NCBI GenBank assembly: GCA_963575675.1
Contig: CAUYUA010000248.1
Span: 1 to 20,148, forward strand
Source of the DNA: CAUYUA01 sp963575675
GTDB taxonomy: Bacteria > Pseudomonadota > Alphaproteobacteria > Azospirillales > Azospirillaceae
Length of the DNA: 20,148 nucleotides
Direction of reading: 5' to 3'
Shown here: positions 6,367 through 13,716 of the stretch, piece after piece
Position numbering within the stretch: the first letter of the stretch is position 1
Layout: the number at the start of each line of letters is the position of its first letter
Program-made: the position numbers and the translations under genes
The notes under the pieces: generated by a model
The model's database searches: none
What the model was told of the DNA's origin: nothing
What the model saw: only the letters and a program-made list of their open reading frames with translations

Positions 6367-7350
6367 ATGCGCGCATTGCTTTGCCGTGCATGGGGCGAGA
6401 TCGAGTCGTTGGTTTTCGAGGATCGGCCTTCGCCGAAACCTGGCGCGGGACAGGTTCGGTTGCGTGTTCATGCGGCAGGAGTGAACTTCGCTGACACGCT
6501 GATGATTGCCGGGAAATATCAAGACAAACCTCCGTTTCCGTTTTCTCCGGGGTTAGAGGCGGCGGGTGAGATTGTGGAGATTGGCTCTGACGCGCCCGGT
6601 TTGGCGGTCGGCGATCGAGTCATGGCGATTTTGGATCATGGAGGTTTTGCCGAAGAAGTTCTCGCACGTTGCGAGGATGTTTTTCCGATTCCGTCGCGTT
6701 TGGATTCGGCATCCGCCGCAGGGTTTCCGATTGTCTATGGCGCGTCTCATATTGCGCTTTGGAAGCAGGCGAATATGCAACGCGGCGAGACGTTGTTGGT
6801 GTTGGGAGCGGCGGGGGGCGTTGGCCTGACGGCGGTCGAGATTGGCAAGCTGATGGGAGCGCGAGTGATTGCGGCGGCGGGCGACGCAGAGAAATTGGCG
6901 GTGGCGCAATCGCGAGGCGCGGATGTTTTGATTGATTATAAAAAAGAGTCGATTATTGATCGAGTGAAAGAGGCGACAAACGGACTCGGAGCGGATGTGG
7001 TTTATGATCCGGTTGGAGGAGATGCGTTTGATCAGAGTCTACGGTGTTTGAATTGGGGCGCTCGATTATTAATTGTTGGGTTTGCCAGCGGTAAGACGCC
7101 TCAAATACCGGCCAATCGGTTGTTTATCAAGAATGCTTCGGCAATGGGAGTGTATTGGGGGTCTTATCGTGGGCGTCAACCGGAGACGTTCGCGGAGAGT
7201 TTTCGGCGGTTGTTTGAGTGGGTGGAGAACGGTCAATTGAATCCGTTGATTTCGCATCAAGTTCCTTTTGATCAGGCGCCGGAAGCTTTGCGTTTGTTGA
7301 GGGATCGCAAGGCGAGCGGCAAGGTTGTGGTGACATTTCCATTGTCCTAG
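6367..7350 (+). CDS. NADPH:quinone oxidoreductase-like protein (zinc-free MDR family)
   Basis: A 327-residue member of the medium-chain dehydrogenase/reductase superfamily, quinone oxidoreductase branch; such enzymes reduce quinones or activated alkenes with NAD(P)H in the cytosol. Seen: N-terminal GroES-like domain with AAGVNFADTLM (37-47) and PGLEAAGEIVEIG (61-73), then a Rossmann domain with LVLGAAGGVGLTAVEIGK (144-161) and the DVVYDPVGG segment. The cysteine and histidine ligands of zinc alcohol dehydrogenases are absent. The ATG is preceded at about 10 nt by GGGAGG. The natural substrate cannot be told from sequence. It runs towards the hydrolase gene at 7486, with a bidirectional terminator-like palindrome between them. 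Confidence 0.92.
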   Translation: MRALLCRAWGEIESLVFEDRPSPKPGAGQVRLRVHAAGVNFADTLMIAGKYQDKPPFPFSPGLEAAGEIVEIGSDAPGLAVGDRVMAILDHGGFAEEVLARCEDVFPIPSRLDSASAAGFPIVYGASHIALWKQANMQRGETLLVLGAAGGVGLTAVEIGKLMGARVIAAAGDAEKLAVAQSRGADVLIDYKKESIIDRVKEATNGLGADVVYDPVGGDAFDQSLRCLNWGARLLIVGFASGKTPQIPANRLFIKNASAMGVYWGSYRGRQPETFAESFRRLFEWVENGQLNPLISHQVPFDQAPEALRLLRDRKASGKVVVTFPLS

Positions 7351-7393
7351 CGTTCCGACGTCGGGTTTCTCGGCGTCAGTAAAGAGTGGAATG

Positions 7394-7420
7394 AAAAGGG
7401 TCCAGTCACTGGACCCTTTT
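7394..7420. terminator. Family-1 palindromic repeat, copy B; bidirectional terminator
   Basis: A perfect 13-bp inverted repeat around one central C: arms AAAAGGGTCCAGT (7394-7406) and ACTGGACCCTTTT (7408-7420). With a 3-base loop this gives a 12-bp stem with A-tract and T-tract on its two sides, so it reads as an intrinsic terminator on both strands. It sits between the convergent quinone oxidoreductase and hydrolase genes. Its GGGTCCAG and CTGGACCC arms match the family-1 repeat, with the inner part of the stem lost. Confidence 0.85.
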
Positions 7421-7460
7421 AAACGGGATGCTTTTCATCGTTGAGTTCTGTAGGAAAAGC

Positions 7461-7483
7461 AAAAAGAGGCAATGGTCGCCTCT
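7461..7483 (-). terminator. Intrinsic terminator of the hydrolase gene
   Basis: Read on the minus strand: AGAGGC, 7-base loop, GCCTCT, then TTTT and further T-rich sequence, starting 2 nt after the hydrolase stop codon. Canonical shape. Confidence 0.75.
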
Positions 7484-7485
7484 CG

Positions 7486-8193
7486 TCATCCAAGCAACCA
7501 GTCGCGCATGAACGCCGTCACGGCTTGAGGTTGCTCCACTGTCGCCAAATGTCCACAGTCCTCAATCACAACATGACGCGCGCCCGGAATTCCCGCCGCA
7601 ATCTCCGCCACAATCTCTGGAGGCGTCAAAGCGTCCTGTCGTCCACCCAAAACCAACGTCGGACATCGAATGCTTCCCAAAGTCGGCCGACTGTCCGGAC
7701 GTCCCATAATCGCCGTCTGTTGCCGCGTGAACGCCTCCTGTCCAACCCGCTCAGCCATCGACATGACGCTTAATGTCAAGACCTCATCCTTTTGCCGATC
7801 CGGATGAATCAACAACGGCAGTAAGCGCGGCGTCACTCCGCGAAACTTTCCCGTGCGCGCCAACTCGATCAAGCCGCGACGCCTCTCCAACTGTTCCGGC
7901 GAATCCGGACGCGCCGTCGTATTCAAAAGCGCCAACTTCGCCACCCGCTCGGGCGCGCGGCGCATGATTTCCATTGCGACGTACCCGCCCATCGACAAGC
8001 CCGCCAAAGCAAACGTCTCCGGCGCTTGCGCCAAAACCAAAGCCGCCAAAGCGCCCACAGAATCATGCCCTGTCAGGTTCGCCACTTGCGGATCGGCAAC
8101 CTCGGGCAGATATCGTGTCTGATGCGCCCATAACGCGGCGTCGCACAATAATCCAGGAAGCAGAATTAAAGGAAGTCGGGGAGATTGGGACAT
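7486..8193 (-). CDS. Alpha/beta-fold hydrolase
   Basis: A 235-residue alpha/beta hydrolase, most likely an esterase or carbon-carbon hydrolase of unknown substrate. Seen: an oxyanion-hole region LILLPGLLCDAALW (9-22), nucleophile elbow GLSMGG with S67, candidate acid D187 in LGGRQDALTP, and candidate base H215 in DCGHLATVE near the end. All three triad residues are in the expected order. The start chosen is ATG 8193 because homologous proteins begin just before the PLILLPGLLCD strand. An in-frame ATG at 8265 would add 24 residues with no family character. No strong ribosome binding site precedes either. Divergent from the M16 gene with 163 bp between starts. Confidence 0.88.
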   Translation of the reverse strand: MSQSPRLPLILLPGLLCDAALWAHQTRYLPEVADPQVANLTGHDSVGALAALVLAQAPETFALAGLSMGGYVAMEIMRRAPERVAKLALLNTTARPDSPEQLERRRGLIELARTGKFRGVTPRLLPLLIHPDRQKDEVLTLSVMSMAERVGQEAFTRQQTAIMGRPDSRPTLGSIRCPTLVLGGRQDALTPPEIVAEIAAGIPGARHVVIEDCGHLATVEQPQAVTAFMRDWLLG

Positions 8194-8344
8194 GGCTTGC
8201 GGCGGGCTGCGGAAATCAGATAAGGATGGACCTGCGTATAGCAGATTTTTACCGTTCCTTTTCATGCTGGTTTTCGACTCCGTTGAGATATTTGGCGCAA
8301 GGCTTCCAAAGTTCGAGGCCGACGCGACGAAAACCGGGAGCTTC

Positions 8345-8350
8345 AGGAGG
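8345..8350 (+). promoter_or_regulatory. Shine-Dalgarno site that fixes the first M16 start
   Basis: A perfect AGGAGG 6 nt before GTG 8357. It argues for that start over the much longer open frame that begins at 8192 and would overlap the 5' end of the divergent hydrolase. Confidence 0.75.
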
Positions 8351-8356
8351 CGTCTG

Positions 8357-9745
8357 GTGTTTCTGTCATCCTTTTTTCGGCGCCGAACGCCGCACGCTTC
8401 CTTTGTGGCGGTGATGCTCGGCGCAGCGCTGACGCCATTGCTCGGGCTGTCGGAAGCTTCGGCGACAGCTCGACGCGGCGTCTATTTTCCTGAGACTTTT
8501 ATGCTGAACAACGGCATGCAGGTGGTGACGATTTCCAATCACCGCGTGCCGGTTGTGACGCATATGGTGTGGTATAAGGTGGGAGCCGCCGACGAGCCCT
8601 TGAGCAAATCAGGCTTGGCGCATTTTCTGGAACACCTGATGTTCAAAGGCACGGATAAGCTGGGACCAGGAGAATTCAACAAACAAATAGCGCGCAACGG
8701 CGGTCAAGACAATGCTTTCACGTCGTGGGATTATACGACGTATTTTCAAACGGTGGCGTCCGATCGCTTGGAAATGGTCATGACGATGGAAGCAGACCGC
8801 ATGACCAATCTGCGCCTGAGCGACGACTTGGTTGATCCCGAACGCTCCGTGATTTTGGAAGAGCGTCGTCAGCGTTCGGAAAATGATCCTCGAAACCGAT
8901 TGGGCGAAGTTCTGGGAGCGACTCGGTTTGTGCGCAACCCCTACGGAATTCCGGTCATCGGTTGGGAGCACGAGATCAAGCAATTGACGCGATCGGACGA
9001 AGAAGAGTTCTATCGAAAGTGGTATGCGCCCAACAACGCAATTTTGGTGGTGGCGGGCGATATCGACGTCGAGAAGTTGAAGTCTTTGGCGGAAAAGGTT
9101 TATGGCGGAATTCCGGCGCGCGCGCTTCCGAATCGGACTCGCCCTTCGGAGCCTCCGATCTTGGCCGAGCGGCGCGTCACTTTGCGTGATTCTTCGGTTC
9201 AGCAACCCACCCTTGAACGTTCTTATCGCGCGCCTTCGCATCAGGCCGGCAACAAAGAGTTCGTCTATCCGTTGCAGCTCTTAACCGAGATCATGAGCGG
9301 CGGGAGCACGGGACGACTTTATAAATCTTTGGTTGTGGATCAGAATTTGGCGACTTCGGCGTGGTTGAGCTACTCTCCTTTGGCGCTGAATGAAACCGAT
9401 CTCACGATCGGAGCGGCTCCCACGCCCGGCGGCGACCTGGTTAAGCTGGAGACGGCGTTGATCGCGGAAATTCGGCGGTTGACCGATGGGGGCGTAACCG
9501 CTCAAGAAGTCGTCAGCGCCAAAAAGCGTTTGATCGCAGCAGCGGCCTATGCCCGTGATAGTCTTTCCGGACCTGCTTTTGCTTTAGGAAACGCTTTGGC
9601 GACCGGCTTGACGATCGATGACGTCGAACGCTGGCCCGAGCGAATCGACGCCGTGACCATTGATCAAGTCAACGCGGCGGCGCGCGCGGTTCTGAATCAG
9701 CCTGACGTCGTGACGGGGCTTCTGTTGCCGGAGGTGGCGCAATGA
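8357..9745 (+). CDS. Exported M16-family zinc metallopeptidase (active partner)
   Basis: A 462-residue pitrilysin/insulinase-family peptidase. Seen: an N-terminal signal peptide with basic FFRRR, hydrophobic stretch SFVAVMLGAALTPLLGL and a likely cleavage site after ASATA (about residue 38); the inverted zinc motif HFLEH (H89, E92, H93); the downstream glutamate ligand in VILEERRQR (168-169); then the second M16 domain. Family knowledge: the HxxEH histidines and the distal glutamate bind zinc, and E92 is the general base. The GTG start is chosen for its AGGAGG site and because it yields a clean signal peptide. The stop overlaps the next gene by 4 bp, so the two are co-translated and presumably form an active/inactive heterodimer in the periplasm, as in other alphaproteobacterial M16 pairs. 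Confidence 0.94.
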   Translation: MFLSSFFRRRTPHASFVAVMLGAALTPLLGLSEASATARRGVYFPETFMLNNGMQVVTISNHRVPVVTHMVWYKVGAADEPLSKSGLAHFLEHLMFKGTDKLGPGEFNKQIARNGGQDNAFTSWDYTTYFQTVASDRLEMVMTMEADRMTNLRLSDDLVDPERSVILEERRQRSENDPRNRLGEVLGATRFVRNPYGIPVIGWEHEIKQLTRSDEEEFYRKWYAPNNAILVVAGDIDVEKLKSLAEKVYGGIPARALPNRTRPSEPPILAERRVTLRDSSVQQPTLERSYRAPSHQAGNKEFVYPLQLLTEIMSGGSTGRLYKSLVVDQNLATSAWLSYSPLALNETDLTIGAAPTPGGDLVKLETALIAEIRRLTDGGVTAQEVVSAKKRLIAAAAYARDSLSGPAFALGNALATGLTIDDVERWPERIDAVTIDQVNAAARAVLNQPDVVTGLLLPEVAQ

Positions 9746-11118
9746 TGACGGCAATCGTTCCGCTCTTTCGGCGGCTTCGTCCGGCTTCCCGGCGGATGTT
9801 TTCGGTTATGTTGTGCTTCGGCGCGCTCTTGGTTTCGGGAGGCGCTGCCGAGGCGATCGAAATCACGCGCGTGATCAGTCCGGGAGGTCTCGAAGCTTGG
9901 CTTGTCGAAGACCACGCCAACCCGGTCATCGCCGTAGAGGCGTTGTTCGAGGGCGGGCAGGCTCTGGATCCGCCGGGAAAAGAAGGTTTGGCTTCTCTGG
10001 TTGCAGGATTGCTCGATGAAGGCGCCGCAGATATCGACAGTCAGACCTTTCAGAGCAGGCTGCGCGACGCTGCGATCTCTTTGGAGTTCGAAGCCGGGCG
10101 CGATTCTTTTTCCGTGAGCTTGAAGACGCTCTCCGACAACCAGGCGGAGGCGTATAACTTAACTCGTTTGGCGTTGACTCAGCCGCGTTTCGACTCCGAC
10201 GCGATTGCGCGAATAAAAAACGCGATTCTTTCGCAGATACGCGCCGAACAGAGCGATCCTACATCCGTCGCTCGCAAAGTCTTCAATGAGACGATTTATC
10301 CGGACCATCCCTATGGTCGAAACGCGCAGGGAGCCTTGGAGACGGTTCCGGCTTTGAGCGTCGAGGATTTGCGCGGCTTCGTGCGTAATCGCTTTGGGCG
10401 GGATCGAGTGTTGGTCGCTGCGGCGGGGGACTTGACGCCGGAGCAATTGGGGCGCGTCGTGGACGAGCTGTTCGGCGGGTTGCCGGAGAAGGCGGCTTCG
10501 GCGGAAATTCCAGAGGCCGTTGTTCGCGCCGAAGGGCGAGTTTCCGTGGTGGAGCGTCCTATTCCACAGAGCATCGTCGTGTTTGGGCAGCAGGGCGTCA
10601 AGCGTAATGATCCCGAGTGGTTTCCGGCTTCGATTTTCAACTATGTGTTGGGTGGAGGCGGGCTCTCATCGCGATTGATGCGCGAGATACGTGAAAAGCG
10701 CGGTTTGACGTATGGGATTTATTCGACATTGGCGCCGCGCGAGCATGGAGCTTTGGTTATGGGTTCGGCTTCGACGGTGAACGCCAAGGCGGGGGAGGCT
10801 TTGGCGTTGTTGCGTCAGGAGTGGCGGCGCATGGCCGATGAGGGCGTGACGCAAGAGGAGTTGGCGGACGCCAAGACTTATATGACCGGGGCTTTTCCGT
10901 TACAGTTGAACTCGACGACGGCGATTGCGCGGATTGCGCTTCAGGTGCGGCGCGATCGTTTGGGGATTGATTACCTCAAGCGGCGTTCCGGGTTGATCGA
11001 AGCGGTGTCTTTGGAGGATGTCCGGCGAGTCGCCAAGCGGTTGCTTGATCCGGATCGTTTGACTGTTGTGGTTGTGGGAAAACCGGCGGGCGTCGTTTCG
11101 TCTCCTCAAAAAGAATAA
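9742..11118 (+). CDS. Exported M16-family protein lacking the zinc motif (non-catalytic partner)
   Basis: 458 residues. Seen: a signal peptide with RRLRPASRRMF, a hydrophobic stretch and AEA at about residue 38; an M16 fold in which the position of HxxEH reads GLASLVAGLLDEG, so the zinc ligands are absent; and a conserved late segment EKRGLTYGIYSTL with the Arg-Tyr pair that M16 enzymes use to hold substrate. The ATG overlaps the stop of the preceding gene (ATGA), which implies translational coupling. Inference: it completes the substrate chamber of the upstream peptidase, as the alpha subunit of mitochondrial processing peptidase does for beta. A degraded family-1 repeat begins 2 bp after its stop. 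Confidence 0.93.
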   Translation: MMTAIVPLFRRLRPASRRMFSVMLCFGALLVSGGAAEAIEITRVISPGGLEAWLVEDHANPVIAVEALFEGGQALDPPGKEGLASLVAGLLDEGAADIDSQTFQSRLRDAAISLEFEAGRDSFSVSLKTLSDNQAEAYNLTRLALTQPRFDSDAIARIKNAILSQIRAEQSDPTSVARKVFNETIYPDHPYGRNAQGALETVPALSVEDLRGFVRNRFGRDRVLVAAAGDLTPEQLGRVVDELFGGLPEKAASAEIPEAVVRAEGRVSVVERPIPQSIVVFGQQGVKRNDPEWFPASIFNYVLGGGGLSSRLMREIREKRGLTYGIYSTLAPREHGALVMGSASTVNAKAGEALALLRQEWRRMADEGVTQEELADAKTYMTGAFPLQLNSTTAIARIALQVRRDRLGIDYLKRRSGLIEAVSLEDVRRVAKRLLDPDRLTVVVVGKPAGVVSSPQKE

Positions 11119-11120
11119 GA

Positions 11121-11141
11121 AGAGTCCAGAGACTGTGTTTC
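11121..11141 (-). repeat. Family-1 palindromic repeat, copy F (degraded, reverse orientation)
   Basis: AGAGTCCAGAGAC, TGT, GTTTC on the plus strand is the reverse complement of the family-1 pattern (arm, ACA loop, arm). One arm is intact and the other is lost after five bases, so no strong hairpin forms. It lies directly behind the second M16 gene and 48 bp before parC. Confidence 0.55.
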
Positions 11142-11189
11142 ACCTATGCAACAATTGACGTCATTTCTTAGCAAACGGTTCAGACATCA

Positions 11190-13448
11190 ATGAAAGCGCC
11201 TCTTCCGCCGGAACTGCCTGAAATTCTCGACAAGCCTTTGTCCGAGGCTCTGGGCGAACGGTATTTGTCTTATGCCCTCTCGACGATTATGGCGCGCTCG
11301 CTTCCGGATGTTCGGGACGGGCTGAAGCCGGTTCATCGTCGTCTGCTGTTCGCCATGAGCCAACTCAATCTCGAACCGAACTTGCCGCCGAAGAAATCGG
11401 CGCGCGTCGTCGGCGACGTGATTGGTAAATTCCATCCGCACGGCGACGCTTCAGTGTACGAAGCTCTTGTGCGGTTGGCGCAGGATTTCGCAGTGCGTTT
11501 TCCTCTGGTGGATGGGCAGGGGAACTTCGGAAACATCGACGGCGACAATGCTGCGGCGATGCGATACACCGAAGCCCGCTTAACCGAAGTGGCGCGGGCG
11601 CTGTTGGAAGGAATCGATGAAAACGCCGTCGATTTTCACCCGACATATGACGGCGATGGTTCCGAGCCGGATGTTCTTCCGGCGAACTTTCCCAACCTTT
11701 TGGCGAACGGCTCAACCGGCATCGCGGTGGGCATGGCGACCTCGATTCCTCCCCATAATGTGGGAGAATTGTGCGACGCGCTGCGTCACTTGATCAAACA
11801 CCCGGACGCATCGATCGAGTCTCTGGTTCAGCTTGTGCCGGGACCGGATTTTCCAACCGGCGGCGTCTTGATCGAACCGCGCGATTCGGTGATCGAGGCC
11901 TACCGCACCGGACGCGGCGGATTTCGGACGCGAGCCCGCTGGCAAGTGGAGAAGCTCAATCAGGGCGCGTGGCAAATCGTGGTGACGGAAATCCCGTACC
12001 AAGTGGTCAAGGCGCGCTTGATCGAGAAAATCGCCGAATTGCTGAACGAACGCAAATTGACGCTGCTCGACGACGTGCGGGACGAATCGGCGGAAGACAT
12101 TCGCTTGGTGCTGGTTCCCAAAACCCGCAACGTCGATCCCGATGTGTTGATGGCCTCGTTGTTCCAAACCACCGATCTTGAAACCCGTTTCCCGCTCAAC
12201 ATGAACGTGCTGGACAAAGACCGCATCCCCAGCGTGATGAACCTCAAGGCGGTCTTGCGGGCGTTCTTGGACCATCGACGCGAAGTTCTGGAACGGCGTT
12301 CGCGTTACCGTTTGGGGCAGATCGAGCATCGATTGGAAGTGCTCGACGGTTTTCTGATCGTCTACCTCAATCTGGATGAAGTGATCCGGATTATTCGGTT
12401 CGAAGACGAACCGAAAGCAGAACTCAGGCGGACGTTCGCTCTGACCGATATTCAGGCCGAAGCAGTTCTGAATATGCGCCTGCGTTCGTTGCGCAAACTG
12501 GAAGAAATGGAGATACAGCGGGAGCACAATCAATTATCCGACGAGCGCGATCGTTTGAAGCAATTGTTGGCGGACGAGTCGTTGCGTTGGACGGCGATTT
12601 CCGACGAAGTGACGGCGATCAAAAAGAAGTTCGGTAAAAACACAACGATCGGGCGTCGCCGCACAGACATCGCCGACGCGCCGCCGCCGTTGGAGATTCC
12701 GCTGGAGGCGACGGTCGAACGTGAGTCGATTACTGTTCTTTGCTCGGATAAGGGGTGGATTCGCGCCGTCAAGGGGCATTTGGCCGAGCCCGAAGCCGCC
12801 GAAATCAAGTATAAGGAAGGGGATCAAGCTCGATTTGTTCTGCATGTTGAAACCACTGACAAGTTGATCTTGTTCGCCAGCAATGGACGATTCTACACTC
12901 TGGCGGCGGACAAGCTTCCAAGAGGGCGCGGTTTCGGCGAGCCGGTGCGTTTGATGGCGGATCTCGGCAACGACGCCGACTTGATTGCTTTGTTTCGTCA
13001 CCAGCCCGGTCGACGTTTGATCGTGGCGGCTGAAGACGGTCGTGGTTTCCAGGTTGAAGAAACCGATGTCGTCGCGCAGACTCGTGTTGGCAAACAGGTT
13101 CTGAATATGGAAGAAAAAGTCTCGGCGCGGGTGTGTGTGCCGTTTGATCCCGCCGTCGGCTTTAACATGGTGGCGGTAATCGGAAATAATCGAAAATTAT
13201 TGGTGTTCTCACTTGATGAGTTGCCCGTCATGGGACGAGGGCGCGGCGTTTCGATGCAGAAGTATAAAGATGCTCGATTGTCCGACCTTGTTCTGTTCCG
13301 AATGGATGAAGGGGTGTCTTGGAAGATTGGCGGGCAGATTCAGAACAAGAAAGATATGAAGGGATGGTTGGCCGCGCGAGGCGCGGTGGGTAAATTGCCG
13401 CCGGATGGATTCCCTCGGAACAACCGTTTTGTTGAAGATGGGAAGTGA
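11190..13448 (+). CDS. parC: DNA topoisomerase IV subunit A
   Basis: Breakage-reunion subunit of topoisomerase IV, which decatenates daughter chromosomes with ParE. Seen in 752 residues: the N-terminal YLSYALSTIMARSLPDVRDG block, winged-helix domain with GKFHPHGDASVYEALVRLAQ (79-98), catalytic tyrosine Y126 in AAMRYTEAR, the long coiled-coil gate (about 380-500) and a C-terminal beta-pinwheel region ending GKLPPDGFPRNNRF. The GyrA-box (QRRGGKG) that marks GyrA is absent and the length is that of ParC. In the quinolone-resistance region the position of E. coli ParC Ser80 is alanine (A87), with serine at 88. No clear ribosome binding site precedes the ATG. parE is not in the window. Confidence 0.95.
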   Translation: MKAPLPPELPEILDKPLSEALGERYLSYALSTIMARSLPDVRDGLKPVHRRLLFAMSQLNLEPNLPPKKSARVVGDVIGKFHPHGDASVYEALVRLAQDFAVRFPLVDGQGNFGNIDGDNAAAMRYTEARLTEVARALLEGIDENAVDFHPTYDGDGSEPDVLPANFPNLLANGSTGIAVGMATSIPPHNVGELCDALRHLIKHPDASIESLVQLVPGPDFPTGGVLIEPRDSVIEAYRTGRGGFRTRARWQVEKLNQGAWQIVVTEIPYQVVKARLIEKIAELLNERKLTLLDDVRDESAEDIRLVLVPKTRNVDPDVLMASLFQTTDLETRFPLNMNVLDKDRIPSVMNLKAVLRAFLDHRREVLERRSRYRLGQIEHRLEVLDGFLIVYLNLDEVIRIIRFEDEPKAELRRTFALTDIQAEAVLNMRLRSLRKLEEMEIQREHNQLSDERDRLKQLLADESLRWTAISDEVTAIKKKFGKNTTIGRRRTDIADAPPPLEIPLEATVERESITVLCSDKGWIRAVKGHLAEPEAAEIKYKEGDQARFVLHVETTDKLILFASNGRFYTLAADKLPRGRGFGEPVRLMADLGNDADLIALFRHQPGRRLIVAAEDGRGFQVEETDVVAQTRVGKQVLNMEEKVSARVCVPFDPAVGFNMVAVIGNNRKLLVFSLDELPVMGRGRGVSMQKYKDARLSDLVLFRMDEGVSWKIGGQIQNKKDMKGWLAARGAVGKLPPDGFPRNNRFVEDGK

Positions 13449-13500
13449 GTAGGGGACTCGATAAATAAAAAATGATGGTGCAAGAGGGATAGAAAAGGAA

Positions 13501-13651
13501 ACGGGAGCAAAGATTATGTCCCCGTCGCCGGAAATAAGGAGACCTCCTATTCGTCTCAATGGATAAACATCTCACGGCTTGATCGCGTTTTGCCTTACGG
13601 CATAAGGGGGGGCTTTCGCCTCCTCCTTATGGTCCTGTCCATCCCCTTATG
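13501..13651 (+). other. Structured intergenic region with stacked and competing hairpins
   Basis: Downstream of parC and upstream of the TPR-FkbM gene. Seen: ACGGG (13501-13505) with CCCGT (13521-13525); a bulged hairpin AATAAGGA / TCCTATT at 13533-13551; and a strong 12-pair hairpin at 13601-13631 (CATAAGG through a G run, paired with CTCCTTATG, two G-U pairs). The segment CATAAGGGG (13601-13609) can pair instead, perfectly over 9 bp, with CCCCTTATG at 13643-13651, and TAAGG (13603-13607) with CCTTA (13593-13597). These pairings exclude each other. No T-run follows the 13601-13631 stem. It may be the parC terminator region, an attenuator-like leader for the next gene, or both. Confidence 0.45.
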
Positions 13652-13658
13652 ATCCCGA

Positions 13659-13698
13659 GCGACCAGGAACACAGTCCCTGGCCCCTTTTAATTTTTAT
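13659..13698 (+). terminator. Family-1 palindromic repeat, copy C, with T-rich tail
   Basis: Arms GCGACCAGGAAC (13659-13670) and GTCCCTGGCCCC (13674-13685) around an ACA loop, 9 of 12 pairs, followed by TTTTAATTTTTATAT. It has the form of a plus-strand intrinsic terminator for parC, but ends only about 20 bp before the next start codon, so that gene's promoter must overlap it or lie upstream of it. Confidence 0.65.
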
Positions 13699-13716
13699 AT
13701 AGAAAAGTTGAAGGCC

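Noticed and set aside
8192..8356. Longer N-terminus for the first M16 peptidase starting at 8192
   Set aside because: It would bury the signal peptide 55 residues inside the protein and run up to the divergent hydrolase start. GTG 8357 has a perfect AGGAGG at good spacing.
11712..12533. Long open frame (273 codons) on the minus strand inside parC
   Set aside because: It is antisense to the conserved parC coding sequence, has a His/Gln/Arg-rich composition typical of a shadow frame and shows no motif.
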